This document shows, piece by piece, positions 42,232 through 51,583 of a stretch of 64,000 nucleotides of DNA (its first letter is position 1; each line of letters starts with the position of its first letter). Below the pieces are notes generated by a model. It saw only the letters and a program-made list of their open reading frames with translations, had not been told where the DNA came from and ran no database searches. This DNA comes from Alphaproteobacteria bacterium (GTDB taxonomy: Bacteria; Pseudomonadota; Alphaproteobacteria; TMED109), in NCBI GenBank assembly GCA_022825235.1, contig JAJDYI010000052.1, positions 1 to 64,000 of the forward strand, in the 5' to 3' direction. The position numbers and the translations under genes are program-made.

Positions 42232-43362
42232 TCACACATGGCCGGCAAACCGGTCGAGGTGGTGGGCGGAATCGCCGAAGAACGTGTCGATCATGGTCAG
42301 GCGCTTGAAGTAATGCCCGACCTTGAGCTCATCGGTCACGCCCATGCCGCCGTGCAGCTGCACGGCTTCCTGTCCCACCTTCCGGCCAGCGGTGCCGATG
42401 TGCGCCTTGGCCGCCGACACCGCGCGGCGCCGCTCCGGAGACGTCCGGTCGAGGTTGAGGGTAGCCATCAGCGCGAGCGAGCGCGCCTCCTCGCACGCGA
42501 TCAGCATGTCCACCGAGCGATGCTGGAGTACCTGAAAGGTCCCGAGCGGCCGCCCGAACTGCTGACGTGTCTTGAGGTACTCGAGCGTCGTCTCCCGCAG
42601 CAGGTCCATGACCCCCACCGCTTCCGCACACACGGCGGCAACCGCCCGGTCGGTGACGGCCTCGACCGTCGGGTACGCCCCGCCCACTTCACCGAGCAGG
42701 GCATCCTCGCCCACCTCCACGCCGTCCAATTCGACTTCGGCCGCGCGCAGGCCATCGATCGTGCGATAGGGCCGCAGGCCCAGCCCGGACGATCCCCGCG
42801 GCACCACGAACAGCGAGATGCCCTCCGGCGCCCGCACCTCGCCGTCACTACGCGCGGAGACGATGATGAAATCGGCGGCGGCGGCGTTGTGCACCACGGC
42901 CTTTCGCCCCGTCAGCGTGAAGCCTCCAGCCCTGGCTTCCGCGCGTGTCGCCACGTGGGCCAGCGCATATCGTCCGCCCGGCTCGCCATGTCCGAACGCC
43001 AACTGGATCCGGCCCGCGATCAGATCGCCGAGATAACGCGAGCGGTGCGCCTCGGTGCCGGCCGCCGCGATCAGCCCGCCGCCGAGGAGGATGCTCGGCA
43101 CGTAGGGTTCCACCACCAGTCCGCGGCCGAACTGCTCCATCAGGATCATGACCGCCACGGCGTCGGCCCCGAGCCCGCCCGCCTCCTCGCTAAACGGGAT
43201 CCCCAGCCAGCCAAGAGCCGCGAACTGCTTCCATGCTGCCGGGTCGAACCCGAGGTCACTCCCGGCAATGCGGCTGCGGGTCTCGAAGTCGTAGTCGTTC
43301 TGGATGAACCTGGCGATGCTCTCGGCAAGCAGCGTCTGGTCTTCACTGTATGACAGGTCCAT
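42232..43362 (-). CDS. Acyl-CoA dehydrogenase family protein, subunit-like (376 aa)
   Basis: N-terminal helical domain (DLSYSEDQTLLAESIARFIQ), middle FAD domain (QLAFGHGEPGGRYALAHV) and C-terminal QLHGGMGVTDELKVGHYFKR then DRFAGHV. It is slightly short and its FAD loops are loose, as seen in the smaller member of two-gene ACADs that form alpha2-beta2 heterotetramers (for example steroid side-chain enzymes). It lies 9 bp after the other ACAD in the same orientation. Substrate unknown; such pairs often act on bulky CoA esters. Confidence 0.87.
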   Translation of the reverse strand: MDLSYSEDQTLLAESIARFIQNDYDFETRSRIAGSDLGFDPAAWKQFAALGWLGIPFSEEAGGLGADAVAVMILMEQFGRGLVVEPYVPSILLGGGLIAAAGTEAHRSRYLGDLIAGRIQLAFGHGEPGGRYALAHVATRAEARAGGFTLTGRKAVVHNAAAADFIIVSARSDGEVRAPEGISLFVVPRGSSGLGLRPYRTIDGLRAAEVELDGVEVGEDALLGEVGGAYPTVEAVTDRAVAAVCAEAVGVMDLLRETTLEYLKTRQQFGRPLGTFQVLQHRSVDMLIACEEARSLALMATLNLDRTSPERRRAVSAAKAHIGTAGRKVGQEAVQLHGGMGVTDELKVGHYFKRLTMIDTFFGDSAHHLDRFAGHV

Positions 43363-43371
43363 GGCTAGGCC

Positions 43372-44571
43372 TCACAGTTCCAGTACGAGCTTGGCGACGA
43401 TCCCCTTCTGGATCTCGTTGGAGCCGCCGTAAATCGAGGCCTTCCGCCAGTTGAAGTACCTGGGCGCCGCCCCGGCGGCGTACTCGGGTCCGATCGGCTC
43501 CTCGTTCCAACCGTCCTTCAGGGCCTCCGGCACGTACGGATTGGCGTAGCTGCCGACCGCTTCAAGCGTGAGTTCGGTGATCCGTTGCTGGATCTCCGTG
43601 CCGCGGATCTTGAGGATGTTGGCTTCCGTCCCCGGCTCCTCGCCCGCGTTCTGCCGACTGAGCGCACGCAGCTCGGTGTATTCGAGCGCCAGCAGGTCGA
43701 TCTCCAGGGCGGCGATCTTCTCCCGAAACCGGTCGTCCTCGGACAGCGGACGTCCGTCCGAGAGTTCAGCGGCCGCGATCCGCTTGAGGCCGGCGAGCTG
43801 CTTCTTGGAACGTCCCACGTCGGCAATCCCGGCCCGTTCGAAGCTCAGCAGGAATTTCGCGTAGGTCCAGCCACGGTTCTCCTCGCCCACCAGATTCTCA
43901 ACCGGCACGCGAACGTCCTCGAAGAAGACGTCGTTCACCTCGTGACCGCCGTCGATCGTGATGATCGGCTTCACTTCGATCCCCGGCGATTGCATGTCGA
44001 TCAGCAGGAACGAGATGCCCTGTTGCGGCTTCGCGGCGTCCGGATCGGTACGGACCAGGCAGAAGATCTGGTCGGCCCAGTGGGCGGATGTCGTCCAGGT
44101 CTTCTGCCCGTTGACGACGTAGACATCACCGTCACGCACCGCCCGGGTGCGCAGGCTGGCGAGGTCGGAGCCCGCCCCGGGCTCGGAGTAGCCCTGGCAC
44201 CACCAGTCCTCGCCGGACAGGATCCGGGGGAGGTAGCGGGCCTTCTGGGCCGCGCTTCCGAACGTGAAGATCACCGGCCCCACCATGTTCACCCCGAACG
44301 GCATGATCCGAGGTGCGCTGGCGGCCGCGGACTCCTCGTCGTAGAGATACCGCTGCATCGGCGTCCAGCCGGTGCCGCCATGATCGACCGGCCAGGCCGG
44401 TGCCACCCAGCCCTTCTCGTAGAGGATCCGGTGCCAGGACGCGTAGTCCTCGCGCCCCAGCTCGAGGCCGTTTTCGACGCGCCGCTTGATGTCGGGCGGC
44501 AGGCTCGTGCCAAGGAACGTGCGCACCTCATCGCGAAACGCGCGGTCCGCGCTGGTCAACTCGATGTTCAT
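43372..44571 (-). CDS. Acyl-CoA dehydrogenase (399 aa)
   Basis: 399 residues with a well-kept ACAD fold: QGYSEPGAGSDLASLRTRAV (substrate/FAD loop), VNGQKTWTTSAHWADQIFCL, DVRVPVENLVGEENRGWTYA and C-terminal ASIYGGSNEIQKGIVAKLVL. It uses FAD to introduce an alpha,beta double bond into an acyl-CoA. First of a two-gene ACAD operon. It diverges from the CaiB-family gene with 240 bp between, so the three may act on one CoA-ester route. Confidence 0.9.
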   Translation of the reverse strand: MNIELTSADRAFRDEVRTFLGTSLPPDIKRRVENGLELGREDYASWHRILYEKGWVAPAWPVDHGGTGWTPMQRYLYDEESAAASAPRIMPFGVNMVGPVIFTFGSAAQKARYLPRILSGEDWWCQGYSEPGAGSDLASLRTRAVRDGDVYVVNGQKTWTTSAHWADQIFCLVRTDPDAAKPQQGISFLLIDMQSPGIEVKPIITIDGGHEVNDVFFEDVRVPVENLVGEENRGWTYAKFLLSFERAGIADVGRSKKQLAGLKRIAAAELSDGRPLSEDDRFREKIAALEIDLLALEYTELRALSRQNAGEEPGTEANILKIRGTEIQQRITELTLEAVGSYANPYVPEALKDGWNEEPIGPEYAAGAAPRYFNWRKASIYGGSNEIQKGIVAKLVLEL

Positions 44572-44812
44572 GGCAGGTCCCTCCTCGCCCGCTGCGCCGC
44601 TTCCGGGCCTGACGCCGCCGCCAATGTAGAACCAAATCGGCCGAACCAGTAGCGTGGGTCGGCCGCAGCCCAGTCCGTCGTCTCATGCCGGCCAGGGGCC
44701 GATACCATCGGTGGCATTCTCTCCGCAGGTCCGTCGCATACCCCGCGCCGCGCCCCCTGCATCCAACCCATGTCGGTGACCAAACGACTACGCCGGCTGC
44801 CGGAGCCAACGC

Positions 44813-45988
44813 ATGGATCAACCCTCCGCCGCTCCCGTTCCTCCGCCGGGCCCCCTGTCGGGAATCACGATCCTCGATCTCACCCGTGTGCTTGCGGGGC
44901 CGTTCGCCACCATGGTCCTCGGTGACCTGGGTGCCCGAGTGATCAAGGTCGAACCGCCCGACGGAGACGATGCGCGTAACTTTCCGCCGTGGATCGGCGA
45001 CACCTCGGCGTACTTCGGGTCCCTCAACCGCGGGAAGGAGAGCATTGCGCTTGACCTCAAGGCCGACGCCGACAGGTCCCTGTTCGGACAGCTACTCGGG
45101 CAGGCCGACGTGCTGGTCGAGAACTTTCGGCCGGGCACGCTCGAGCGCCTCGGCTTCGGATGGGACGCGCTCCACGCTGCCCACCCGCGCCTGATCCTCG
45201 CGTCCGCGTCAGGGTTCGGCCAGACCGGGCCATGGGCCAGCCGGCCCGCCTACGACATGATCGTGCAGGGCATGGGCGGATTGATGTCGCTCACGGGACA
45301 CGCGGACGGCCCGCCCACCCGGGTCGGGACATCGATCGGGGACATCGCGGCGGGACTGTTCACGGCGGTGGGCATCGCCGCCGCCCTCCATGAGCGGAAC
45401 CGCACGGGGCTCGGGCAACGGATCGACGTGGCCATGCTCGACTGCCAGATCGCGATACTCGAGAACGCGGTGGCCCGCTACTTCGCGACCGGCGTCGCCC
45501 CGCCCCCGTCCGGCGCCCGCCACCCGGCCATCGCGCCGTTCGGCTGCTTTCGCGCGGCCGATGCGCACCTGGTTCTGGCCGCCGGCAACGACCGCATGTT
45601 CCGCACCCTCGCAGAGGTTCTCGGACGGCCTGCACTGGCGGACGACCCCCGTTTCGCGTCGAACCGCGGCCGCATCGACAACGTCGAGAGTCTCGAAGCG
45701 GAGCTCAACGCGTGCTTCCGGGCCGCGCCGCGCGCCGAATGGCTGGCCAAGCTCGAAGCGGCCGGTATTCCGGCCGGTCCGCTGAACGACGTGGCCGACG
45801 CCGTGTCCTCCCCGCAGGTCAAGGCGAGGAACATGCTCGTGGAGATCGCCGGCGGAAACGTCGATGGCATGAAGGTCGCCGGCAATCCCATCAAGCTGTC
45901 CGGGCACCCGGACCCGGCCACGCGGGGTCCGGTGCCGGAGCTTGATGCCGACCGGCCGCGCATCCTGGACCTGTTGCATGGCGGGTAG
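44813..45988 (+). CDS. CaiB/BaiF CoA-transferase family protein (class III)
   Basis: 391 residues. N-terminal LDLTRVLAGPFATMVLGDLG, VIKVEPPDGDDAR, FGSLNRGKESIALDLK, NFRPGTLERLGFGW and the catalytic Asp148 in PAYDMIVQGMGGLMSLTG. Class III transferases move CoA between carboxylic acids (formyl-, carnitinyl-, succinyl- or bile-acid CoA). Its 3' end overlaps the next gene by 11 bp. The substrate is not readable; the divergent ACAD pair is a clue. Confidence 0.9.
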   Translation: MDQPSAAPVPPPGPLSGITILDLTRVLAGPFATMVLGDLGARVIKVEPPDGDDARNFPPWIGDTSAYFGSLNRGKESIALDLKADADRSLFGQLLGQADVLVENFRPGTLERLGFGWDALHAAHPRLILASASGFGQTGPWASRPAYDMIVQGMGGLMSLTGHADGPPTRVGTSIGDIAAGLFTAVGIAAALHERNRTGLGQRIDVAMLDCQIAILENAVARYFATGVAPPPSGARHPAIAPFGCFRAADAHLVLAAGNDRMFRTLAEVLGRPALADDPRFASNRGRIDNVESLEAELNACFRAAPRAEWLAKLEAAGIPAGPLNDVADAVSSPQVKARNMLVEIAGGNVDGMKVAGNPIKLSGHPDPATRGPVPELDADRPRILDLLHGG

Positions 45989-48275
45989 CCCCTGGAGCCG
46001 GGCCTGGCTCGGGCCCGTCCTGAGCCTCGGCGCGGCCGGCGCGCTGACCGCGGCGGCGGCGGCGCTGGCCCTCCCGCTGCTCGCACTGCAGGCGGCTCTC
46101 CCGCAGCTGGAAGGGCGCATCGAGGTCCGCGGGACCGAGACCTCGCTGCAGATCGTGCGAGACGCGTATGGAATCCCGCACATTTTGGCGGGCAGCGAAC
46201 GCGACGCCTGGTTTGGCCTCGGGTTCGTGCATGCCCAGGACCGCTTCACCGCAATGGAATTTGCCCGCCGGGCGGGCCGTGGCCGCCTGGCAGAAGTCAT
46301 GGGCGCCGGCGCGTTGCCGCTCGACCGCAGGTTCCGGACGATCGGCTACGCGCGCGCTGCCGACGCAGTGGCAGCCGCCCTCGATCCGGAGACACGGAAC
46401 TTGCTGCAGGGATACGTCGACGGGGTGAACGCGGCGCTCGACAGCGGCCATCGGCCATTTGAACTGCTTGCCCTGGGCGTGTCTCCCGAACCCTGGACGC
46501 CCGCCGACAGCATCCTTGCCATCAAGATGATGGGCACACTCCTGTCGGGCAACGCGAGCACGGAGGCCGAACGCGCCCGCCTCCTCCCACAACTGGGAGA
46601 ACACCGGCTCCGAGAACTCTGGCGCTCGGTCGACGCTCCATTGGCCGGATCCAATGCCTGGGCGGTTGCCGGGCGGCATTCCGCGAGCGGCAAGCCCTTG
46701 CTCGCCAACGACCCGCACCTGCGTTTCGCGGCGCCTTCGGTCTGGTACCTCGCCCACCTCGAGGCCCCCGGCTTCCGGGTGTGGGGCGGCACCTTGCCGG
46801 GGATTGCAGCGGTCCCGATCGGCCGCAACGCTCAGGTGGCCTGGGGCATGACCTCGGTCTACGCCGATGTCCAGGACCTCTACGTCGAAACCGTGGACCC
46901 GGCCGACCCCGGGTCGTACCAGACCCCGACAGGCTCGGAACCCTTCCACGTCCATGCGGAGACGGTCGCGGTGAGGGGCGACGATCCGGTCAGCCTGACG
47001 GTGCGATCTACCCGGCACGGGCCCGTCGTGTCGGACCTGCCCGAGTTCGCGTTCGCCGGTCCCGGGCAGGTTGTCGCGTTCCGGTCCGATGAACTCGGCA
47101 ACACGGACCGTTCGCAGCGCGCGGCGTTCCGGAGCGTGCGCGCCGCGAGCGCCGCCGCCTTCGGCACGGCCATGGGCGAACTCGAGGCGGTCGTCCAGAC
47201 GGCTGTGCACGCCGATGCTGAAGGCAACATCGGCTACGTGATGACGGGCCGTATCCCCGTCCGGGCAACGGGCGACGGCTTCCTGCCCGTGGACGGCACC
47301 GACCCCGGCAGCGCGTGGATCGGGCGGCTGCAGGGCGCCGCCCTCCCCGGTGAAGCGAATCCGCCGAATGGCCGCGTGGCGAGTGCCAACGAGTACCTCG
47401 CACCCACCGGCTATGCACACTTCATCATGCGGGATCGACCCTCCAGCTACCGGGCGGAACGCCTGCAGGAGCTCCTTGCCGCCGTTCCCGAAGGCGGCTT
47501 CACGCCCGCCCAGTTCGCGAACATGCAGACGGACATCGTGTCGCCCGCCGCACGTACCATCGTGCCTTTGCTGCTGGCCGCCGGCCCCTTTTCCGGGTCC
47601 GCCGCCGACGCGGCAGGACTGCTCGACGGATGGGACTTCCGCATGGCAGCGGGCCGACCCGAACCGCTCCTGTACTCGGCCTGGCACCGTGCCCTCATCC
47701 GGCGCCTGGCCCCGGCCGCGTTCGGCGACAAAACGCTTCCGGTGACCCCGCGGCCACAGCTGCTCGTCGACCTGCTCACCGGTCGCGTGCCGGGATGCGG
47801 CGATTCGGAGCAAACGTGCGCCGACATCACCCAAGACGCGCTGCACGACGCCCTGACCTGGCTACGGGAGCGGCACGGCGCCGACCTGCATGCCCTGCGC
47901 TGGGATTCCGCAGCAACCGGTGTCCACCGGCACCGGCCCCTGGGCGGGGTCCCGTTCCTCGGGCGCCTGTTCAACATTGTCCGCGCGCATGAAGGCGGAC
48001 CGTTCACGCTCATGCGCATGTACGGCGACTGGAGCGACAGCGAGCAGCCGTTCGCCGGGATCCACGGTGCGGGCGTCCGGCTGGTCCACGATCTCGCCGA
48101 TTCCACGCGGTCGTGGGCGGTGGTGTCCACGGGACAGTCCGGACACCCGTTCTCGCCGTGGTACCGGGACCACGCGGACTCATGGTTCGCAGGACGCCTC
48201 CTGCCACTGGAAACGGACTGGGCCAAGATCGCCAGGGCGAGGCAGCTGGAACTGGCCGGTCAACTCGGCCCATGA
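45978..48275 (+). CDS. Penicillin-acylase (Ntn-hydrolase) family protein
   Basis: 765 residues. A signal peptide or anchor (LSLGAAGALTAAAAALALPLL) is followed by the alpha chain (VRDAYGIPHILAGSERDAWF, FVHAQDRFTAMEFARR). The beta-chain start is Gly224-Ser225 (LAGSNAWAVAGRHSASG), where self-cleavage makes Ser225 the nucleophile, followed by KPLLANDPHL. The C-terminal SGHPFSPWYRDHADSW is also typical. Periplasmic members split amides such as beta-lactam side chains or acyl-homoserine lactones; which one is not known. The start overlaps the CaiB gene, indicating co-expression. Confidence 0.9.
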   Translation: MAGSPWSRAWLGPVLSLGAAGALTAAAAALALPLLALQAALPQLEGRIEVRGTETSLQIVRDAYGIPHILAGSERDAWFGLGFVHAQDRFTAMEFARRAGRGRLAEVMGAGALPLDRRFRTIGYARAADAVAAALDPETRNLLQGYVDGVNAALDSGHRPFELLALGVSPEPWTPADSILAIKMMGTLLSGNASTEAERARLLPQLGEHRLRELWRSVDAPLAGSNAWAVAGRHSASGKPLLANDPHLRFAAPSVWYLAHLEAPGFRVWGGTLPGIAAVPIGRNAQVAWGMTSVYADVQDLYVETVDPADPGSYQTPTGSEPFHVHAETVAVRGDDPVSLTVRSTRHGPVVSDLPEFAFAGPGQVVAFRSDELGNTDRSQRAAFRSVRAASAAAFGTAMGELEAVVQTAVHADAEGNIGYVMTGRIPVRATGDGFLPVDGTDPGSAWIGRLQGAALPGEANPPNGRVASANEYLAPTGYAHFIMRDRPSSYRAERLQELLAAVPEGGFTPAQFANMQTDIVSPAARTIVPLLLAAGPFSGSAADAAGLLDGWDFRMAAGRPEPLLYSAWHRALIRRLAPAAFGDKTLPVTPRPQLLVDLLTGRVPGCGDSEQTCADITQDALHDALTWLRERHGADLHALRWDSAATGVHRHRPLGGVPFLGRLFNIVRAHEGGPFTLMRMYGDWSDSEQPFAGIHGAGVRLVHDLADSTRSWAVVSTGQSGHPFSPWYRDHADSWFAGRLLPLETDWAKIARARQLELAGQLGP

Positions 48276-48320
48276 GCGTGGCGGTTGCGCCGGACCAACG
48301 GCGTTCGCATAGTCGCGCGC

Positions 48321-48782
48321 ATGCCAACACCAGCCCAAGCATCCCCCCGGCCAGCCGTTCCGGCCCTAGAAGACTATGCGCACCGGGTCGAGCGCGACAT
48401 CCGGTTCTTCGACCTGGATGGCGTGGGGCATGTCAATCACGCCGCGGTGGCCCGCTTCTTCGAGGAAGGCCGGCTCACGTATCTCGCGGGCATCAATGAC
48501 CCGATCACGGCCGATCCGGTCTTCATGCTGGCGCACATCGCGATCGATTACCTGGCCCAGCTTCACTGGCCCGGCATCGTCACGGTCGGCACCCGGATCG
48601 CGCGCTTCGGTCGCTCGTCGGTGCACTGGGACCAGGCCGTGTTCCACCGTGGCGCCTGCACTGCACACGCACGCTCGGTCATGGTGCTGGCTGACCGGAC
48701 CCGGGAAGCGAGCGTGCGGATTCCCGACGAACTCCGGGCCCAGCTGACCGAGCGGGGAGCCGGGCCCCGCCCGCCGTCCTGA
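48321..48782 (+). CDS. Acyl-CoA thioesterase, hot-dog fold (4-HBT/YbgC-like)
   Basis: 153 residues. The 4-HBT signature HRVERDIRFFDLDGVGHVNH then AAVARFFEEGRLTYL carries the catalytic Asp. The later strand GTRIARFGRSSVHWDQAVF is typical. It hydrolyses short acyl or aryl CoA thioesters. ATG 48321 is preferred to 48285 because the fold begins ~30 residues later. It follows the acylase gene by 45 bp, probably the same transcript. Confidence 0.83.
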   Translation: MPTPAQASPRPAVPALEDYAHRVERDIRFFDLDGVGHVNHAAVARFFEEGRLTYLAGINDPITADPVFMLAHIAIDYLAQLHWPGIVTVGTRIARFGRSSVHWDQAVFHRGACTAHARSVMVLADRTREASVRIPDELRAQLTERGAGPRPPS

Positions 48783-48813
48783 CGGACGGCCCGGCGGGAC
48801 CGGTCCGCCTCCG

Positions 48814-50610
48814 ATGACGCTTCCCATCGCGCTGACGCTGCTGATCGCAGTCGTCGCCATCGCCGCCTTCGTCTCGGGGCGCTTCCGGCTCGAAACCGTC
48901 GCCGTCGGGCTCCTGCTCGCGCTCCTGTTCCTGTTCGTCACCGTCGAGATGCCGGACACGCGGGCCCAGCCGGGCATGGTGTTTGCAGGCTTCGCCAACA
49001 CGGGTCTGATCACGCTGATGGCGCTGTTGATCGTCGCCAGGGGTTTGACCGAAACCGGGGCGCTCAGCCGGATCGCCGACCTGATCAACCGGATGGCCCG
49101 CCATCGCCGGGGCGTGGTGTTCGTCTTCCTCCTGCTGATTGCGGCGTTTACGTCGAGCTTCATCAACAACACGCCCATTGTCCTGATCTTTATTCCCATC
49201 CTGATCCTGGTCGCATCCGATCGCCTGCCCCCGTCTCGCACCCTCATTCCATTGAGCTATGCCAGCATCCTGGGCGGCATGACGACCCTGGTCGGTTCCA
49301 GTACGAACCTCATCGCGGCCGGCGTCGCCGTGGAGCTCGGGCTTCCGCCGTTCGATTTCTTCGCGTTCACCATCCCCGGTCTGGTCGTGGCCGGCGCCGG
49401 TCTCGTGTACGTCACCGCGATTCTCCCCTGGCTGATGCCGAAACTGGAGTCCGAAGCCGCAACACCCGTCGAATCCCGCCAGTTCGTGACCGAACTCGAA
49501 GTGCGATCCGATTCGCCCGCGGTCGGAGAGGCATCGGTCGGCGGCATGTTTCCCGGTCTCCAGGAGATGACCGTCTTTTCGGTGCGGCGCGGGCTGGATA
49601 CCTATCTGTTCCCGTTCGACGACGTGGTGCTCCAGGCCGGTGACGTGCTCGTCGTGGCGCTCTCCCGTACCCGGTTTCCCGCGATCCTGGGATCGCTGGG
49701 CGGCCTGTTCCGGACCGCGCGGATGCGCGCCGAAAACGAGGCCAATTTCTTCGCCGAAGCCGTCGTCACGGTGGATTCGCCGTTCACCCATACCCCGCCG
49801 ATGACACCTGAAACCTTCCGGCGCCGCACCGGGTGCACGATCCTCGGGCTGCGGCGCACCCGCCTCACCAATCGGCGCACCCGGCCGCTGGAGGTCCCGC
49901 TGCAGAGCGGCGACATGCTGCTAGTGGAAGGCACCCAGAGCGCGGTCAGCGACCTGCGTCAGACCGGGATCGTGGTCCCGACGGAATGGCGGCAGAGCCA
50001 GCTGCCGCCCGTCAAGTTCCGCTGGCGCGCGGCGGGCATCTTCCTGGGCACGGTCCTGGCCGCCTCCAGTGGCGTGGTGCCGGTGGTGGTTGCCGCGGTT
50101 GCCGGCGCGTTCTCGATGATCGCCTCGGGCACGCTGTCGGTTGGCCGCGCGCTCGGCGCGATCGACGGGCGGGTTGCCCTGCCGGTGGCAGCGATGCTGG
50201 GCCTGAGCGGCGCCATGCAGATGAGCGGGGCGGCCCAATGGATAGCCGATGGCGCGGTGCAGGCGATGGAGACCTTCGGGTTCGGCCCGGCGGCGATGAT
50301 GTCCGCATTGTTTCTGGTCACGGCCATCACCACCGACATCCTGACCAACAACGCGGCAGCCCTGCTCTACATGCCGATCGCCATTGGCATCGCCCAGATT
50401 CTCGGGGTGGATCCGTTTCCGTTCGCGGTCACGGTGATCTTCGGTGCGAACATGTCGTTCTCGACCCCCATCGGCTACCAGACCAATCTGCTGGTGATGG
50501 GCCCCGCCGGCTACCGGGGCCGCCATTACCTGCGGAGCGGTCCGCCGCTCACCCTGATCTGCTGGGGCACCTTTACCTTGTTCGTTCCGTGGTACTACGG
50601 GATCTCCTAG
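48814..50610 (+). CDS. SLC13-family anion permease with cytosolic RCK_C domains
   Basis: 598 residues. The N-terminal transmembrane half has the DASS signature FTSSFINNTPIVLIFIPIL and YASILGGMTTLVGSSTNLIA (~155). A cytosolic insert (~205-395) holds two RCK_C/TrkA-C-like units (RRGLDTYLFPFDDVVLQAGD, and RRTRPLEVPLQSGDMLLVEG). The second transmembrane half ends MSFSTPIGYQTNLLVMGPAG. Similar proteins carry sulfate, dicarboxylates or other anions, and the RCK_C parts may sense ligand. The start follows the thioesterase stop by ~30 bp. Confidence 0.88.
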   Translation: MTLPIALTLLIAVVAIAAFVSGRFRLETVAVGLLLALLFLFVTVEMPDTRAQPGMVFAGFANTGLITLMALLIVARGLTETGALSRIADLINRMARHRRGVVFVFLLLIAAFTSSFINNTPIVLIFIPILILVASDRLPPSRTLIPLSYASILGGMTTLVGSSTNLIAAGVAVELGLPPFDFFAFTIPGLVVAGAGLVYVTAILPWLMPKLESEAATPVESRQFVTELEVRSDSPAVGEASVGGMFPGLQEMTVFSVRRGLDTYLFPFDDVVLQAGDVLVVALSRTRFPAILGSLGGLFRTARMRAENEANFFAEAVVTVDSPFTHTPPMTPETFRRRTGCTILGLRRTRLTNRRTRPLEVPLQSGDMLLVEGTQSAVSDLRQTGIVVPTEWRQSQLPPVKFRWRAAGIFLGTVLAASSGVVPVVVAAVAGAFSMIASGTLSVGRALGAIDGRVALPVAAMLGLSGAMQMSGAAQWIADGAVQAMETFGFGPAAMMSALFLVTAITTDILTNNAAALLYMPIAIGIAQILGVDPFPFAVTVIFGANMSFSTPIGYQTNLLVMGPAGYRGRHYLRSGPPLTLICWGTFTLFVPWYYGIS

Positions 50611-50747
50611 GGCAGGCACCGCAACCGGTGCGCCGGCGACGGCATTGGCACGGCCCGACCGGCGAGACCAGCGACGCGCCTGCACCCGGGCGTGTCTCGG
50701 CTTGCTAGCATGGCCATCCATCAACCGCTCCCCGGCAGGGCACGGCC

Positions 50748-51479
50748 ATGACACTCCCACTTGGCGACGCCATTCCGATCTTCGTCGGAACTTCAGCCCT
50801 CCCCTGCCCGTACCTGCCCGGGCAGATCGAGCGCAAGGTCATCACCCAGATCCCGACGCAGCAGGCCGATCGATTTCACACGGACCTCATCCGGGCCGGG
50901 TTCCGGCGCAGCCATGGCATGGCCTACCGGCCGGCGTGCCCCACGTGCACGGCGTGCCGGCCGGTACGTATAGACGCCGGCGCCTTTCAGCCTGGCCGGC
51001 GGTTCCGCCGCGCGCGCCGTGCCTGCCAGTCCCTCGTGTGGCGCGAATGCGACCCCGTTGCCACCCGCGAACAGTACGGCCTCTTTCGGCGCTACCAGAC
51101 CGACCGCCATATCGGCGGCGACATGGAAGGGATGGGCTACGCGTCGTACCAGGCGATGATTGAGGAAACGCCTGTGGATACCCGCGTGGTGGAAGCCCGC
51201 GACAAGGATCACAAGCTGGTCGCCGTATCGCTGACCGACCGGTTGAGCGACGGTTTGTCCGGCATCTACAAGTTCTGGGACCCCGAAAGGCGCCAAGACA
51301 GCCTCGGCACTGCCACCATCCTCTGGCACATCCAGCGCGCGCAGTCGCTAGACCTTCGCTACTTCTACCTGGGCTACTGGATCCAGCGATCATCCAAGAT
51401 GGCCTACAAGCGGCGCTTCCAGCCGCTCGAAGAGCTGACCGAACAGGGATGGGCCCGCCTGGCGGGCGATCCCGCCTGA
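50748..51479 (+). CDS. bpt: Aspartate/glutamate leucyltransferase
   Basis: 243 residues. It transfers Leu from Leu-tRNA to proteins with N-terminal Asp or Glu, marking them for ClpAP (N-degron pathway). Conserved: CPYLPGQIERKVITQIP, the Cys cluster in MAYRPACPTCTACRPVRID, RRYQTDRHIGGDM, GLSGIYKFWDPERR and LGYWIQRSSKMAYKRRFQP. The length is standard. It is probably separately transcribed, with 137 bp after the SLC13 gene. Confidence 0.93.
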   Translation: MTLPLGDAIPIFVGTSALPCPYLPGQIERKVITQIPTQQADRFHTDLIRAGFRRSHGMAYRPACPTCTACRPVRIDAGAFQPGRRFRRARRACQSLVWRECDPVATREQYGLFRRYQTDRHIGGDMEGMGYASYQAMIEETPVDTRVVEARDKDHKLVAVSLTDRLSDGLSGIYKFWDPERRQDSLGTATILWHIQRAQSLDLRYFYLGYWIQRSSKMAYKRRFQPLEELTEQGWARLAGDPA

Positions 51480-51583
51480 AGGCGATCTCACCGGCCGAGG
51501 GCCATTTGCGACTATGCTGTTGCGGTGGGGCCACGAACCCCCGCCCCGGCAGGACCTGCCGCCTTTCCTGAGGAGCTCCCGAG

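Noticed and set aside
45891-47846. 651-codon open frame on the minus strand
   Set aside because: Antisense to the penicillin-acylase gene, which has a proper Gly-Ser cleavage site.
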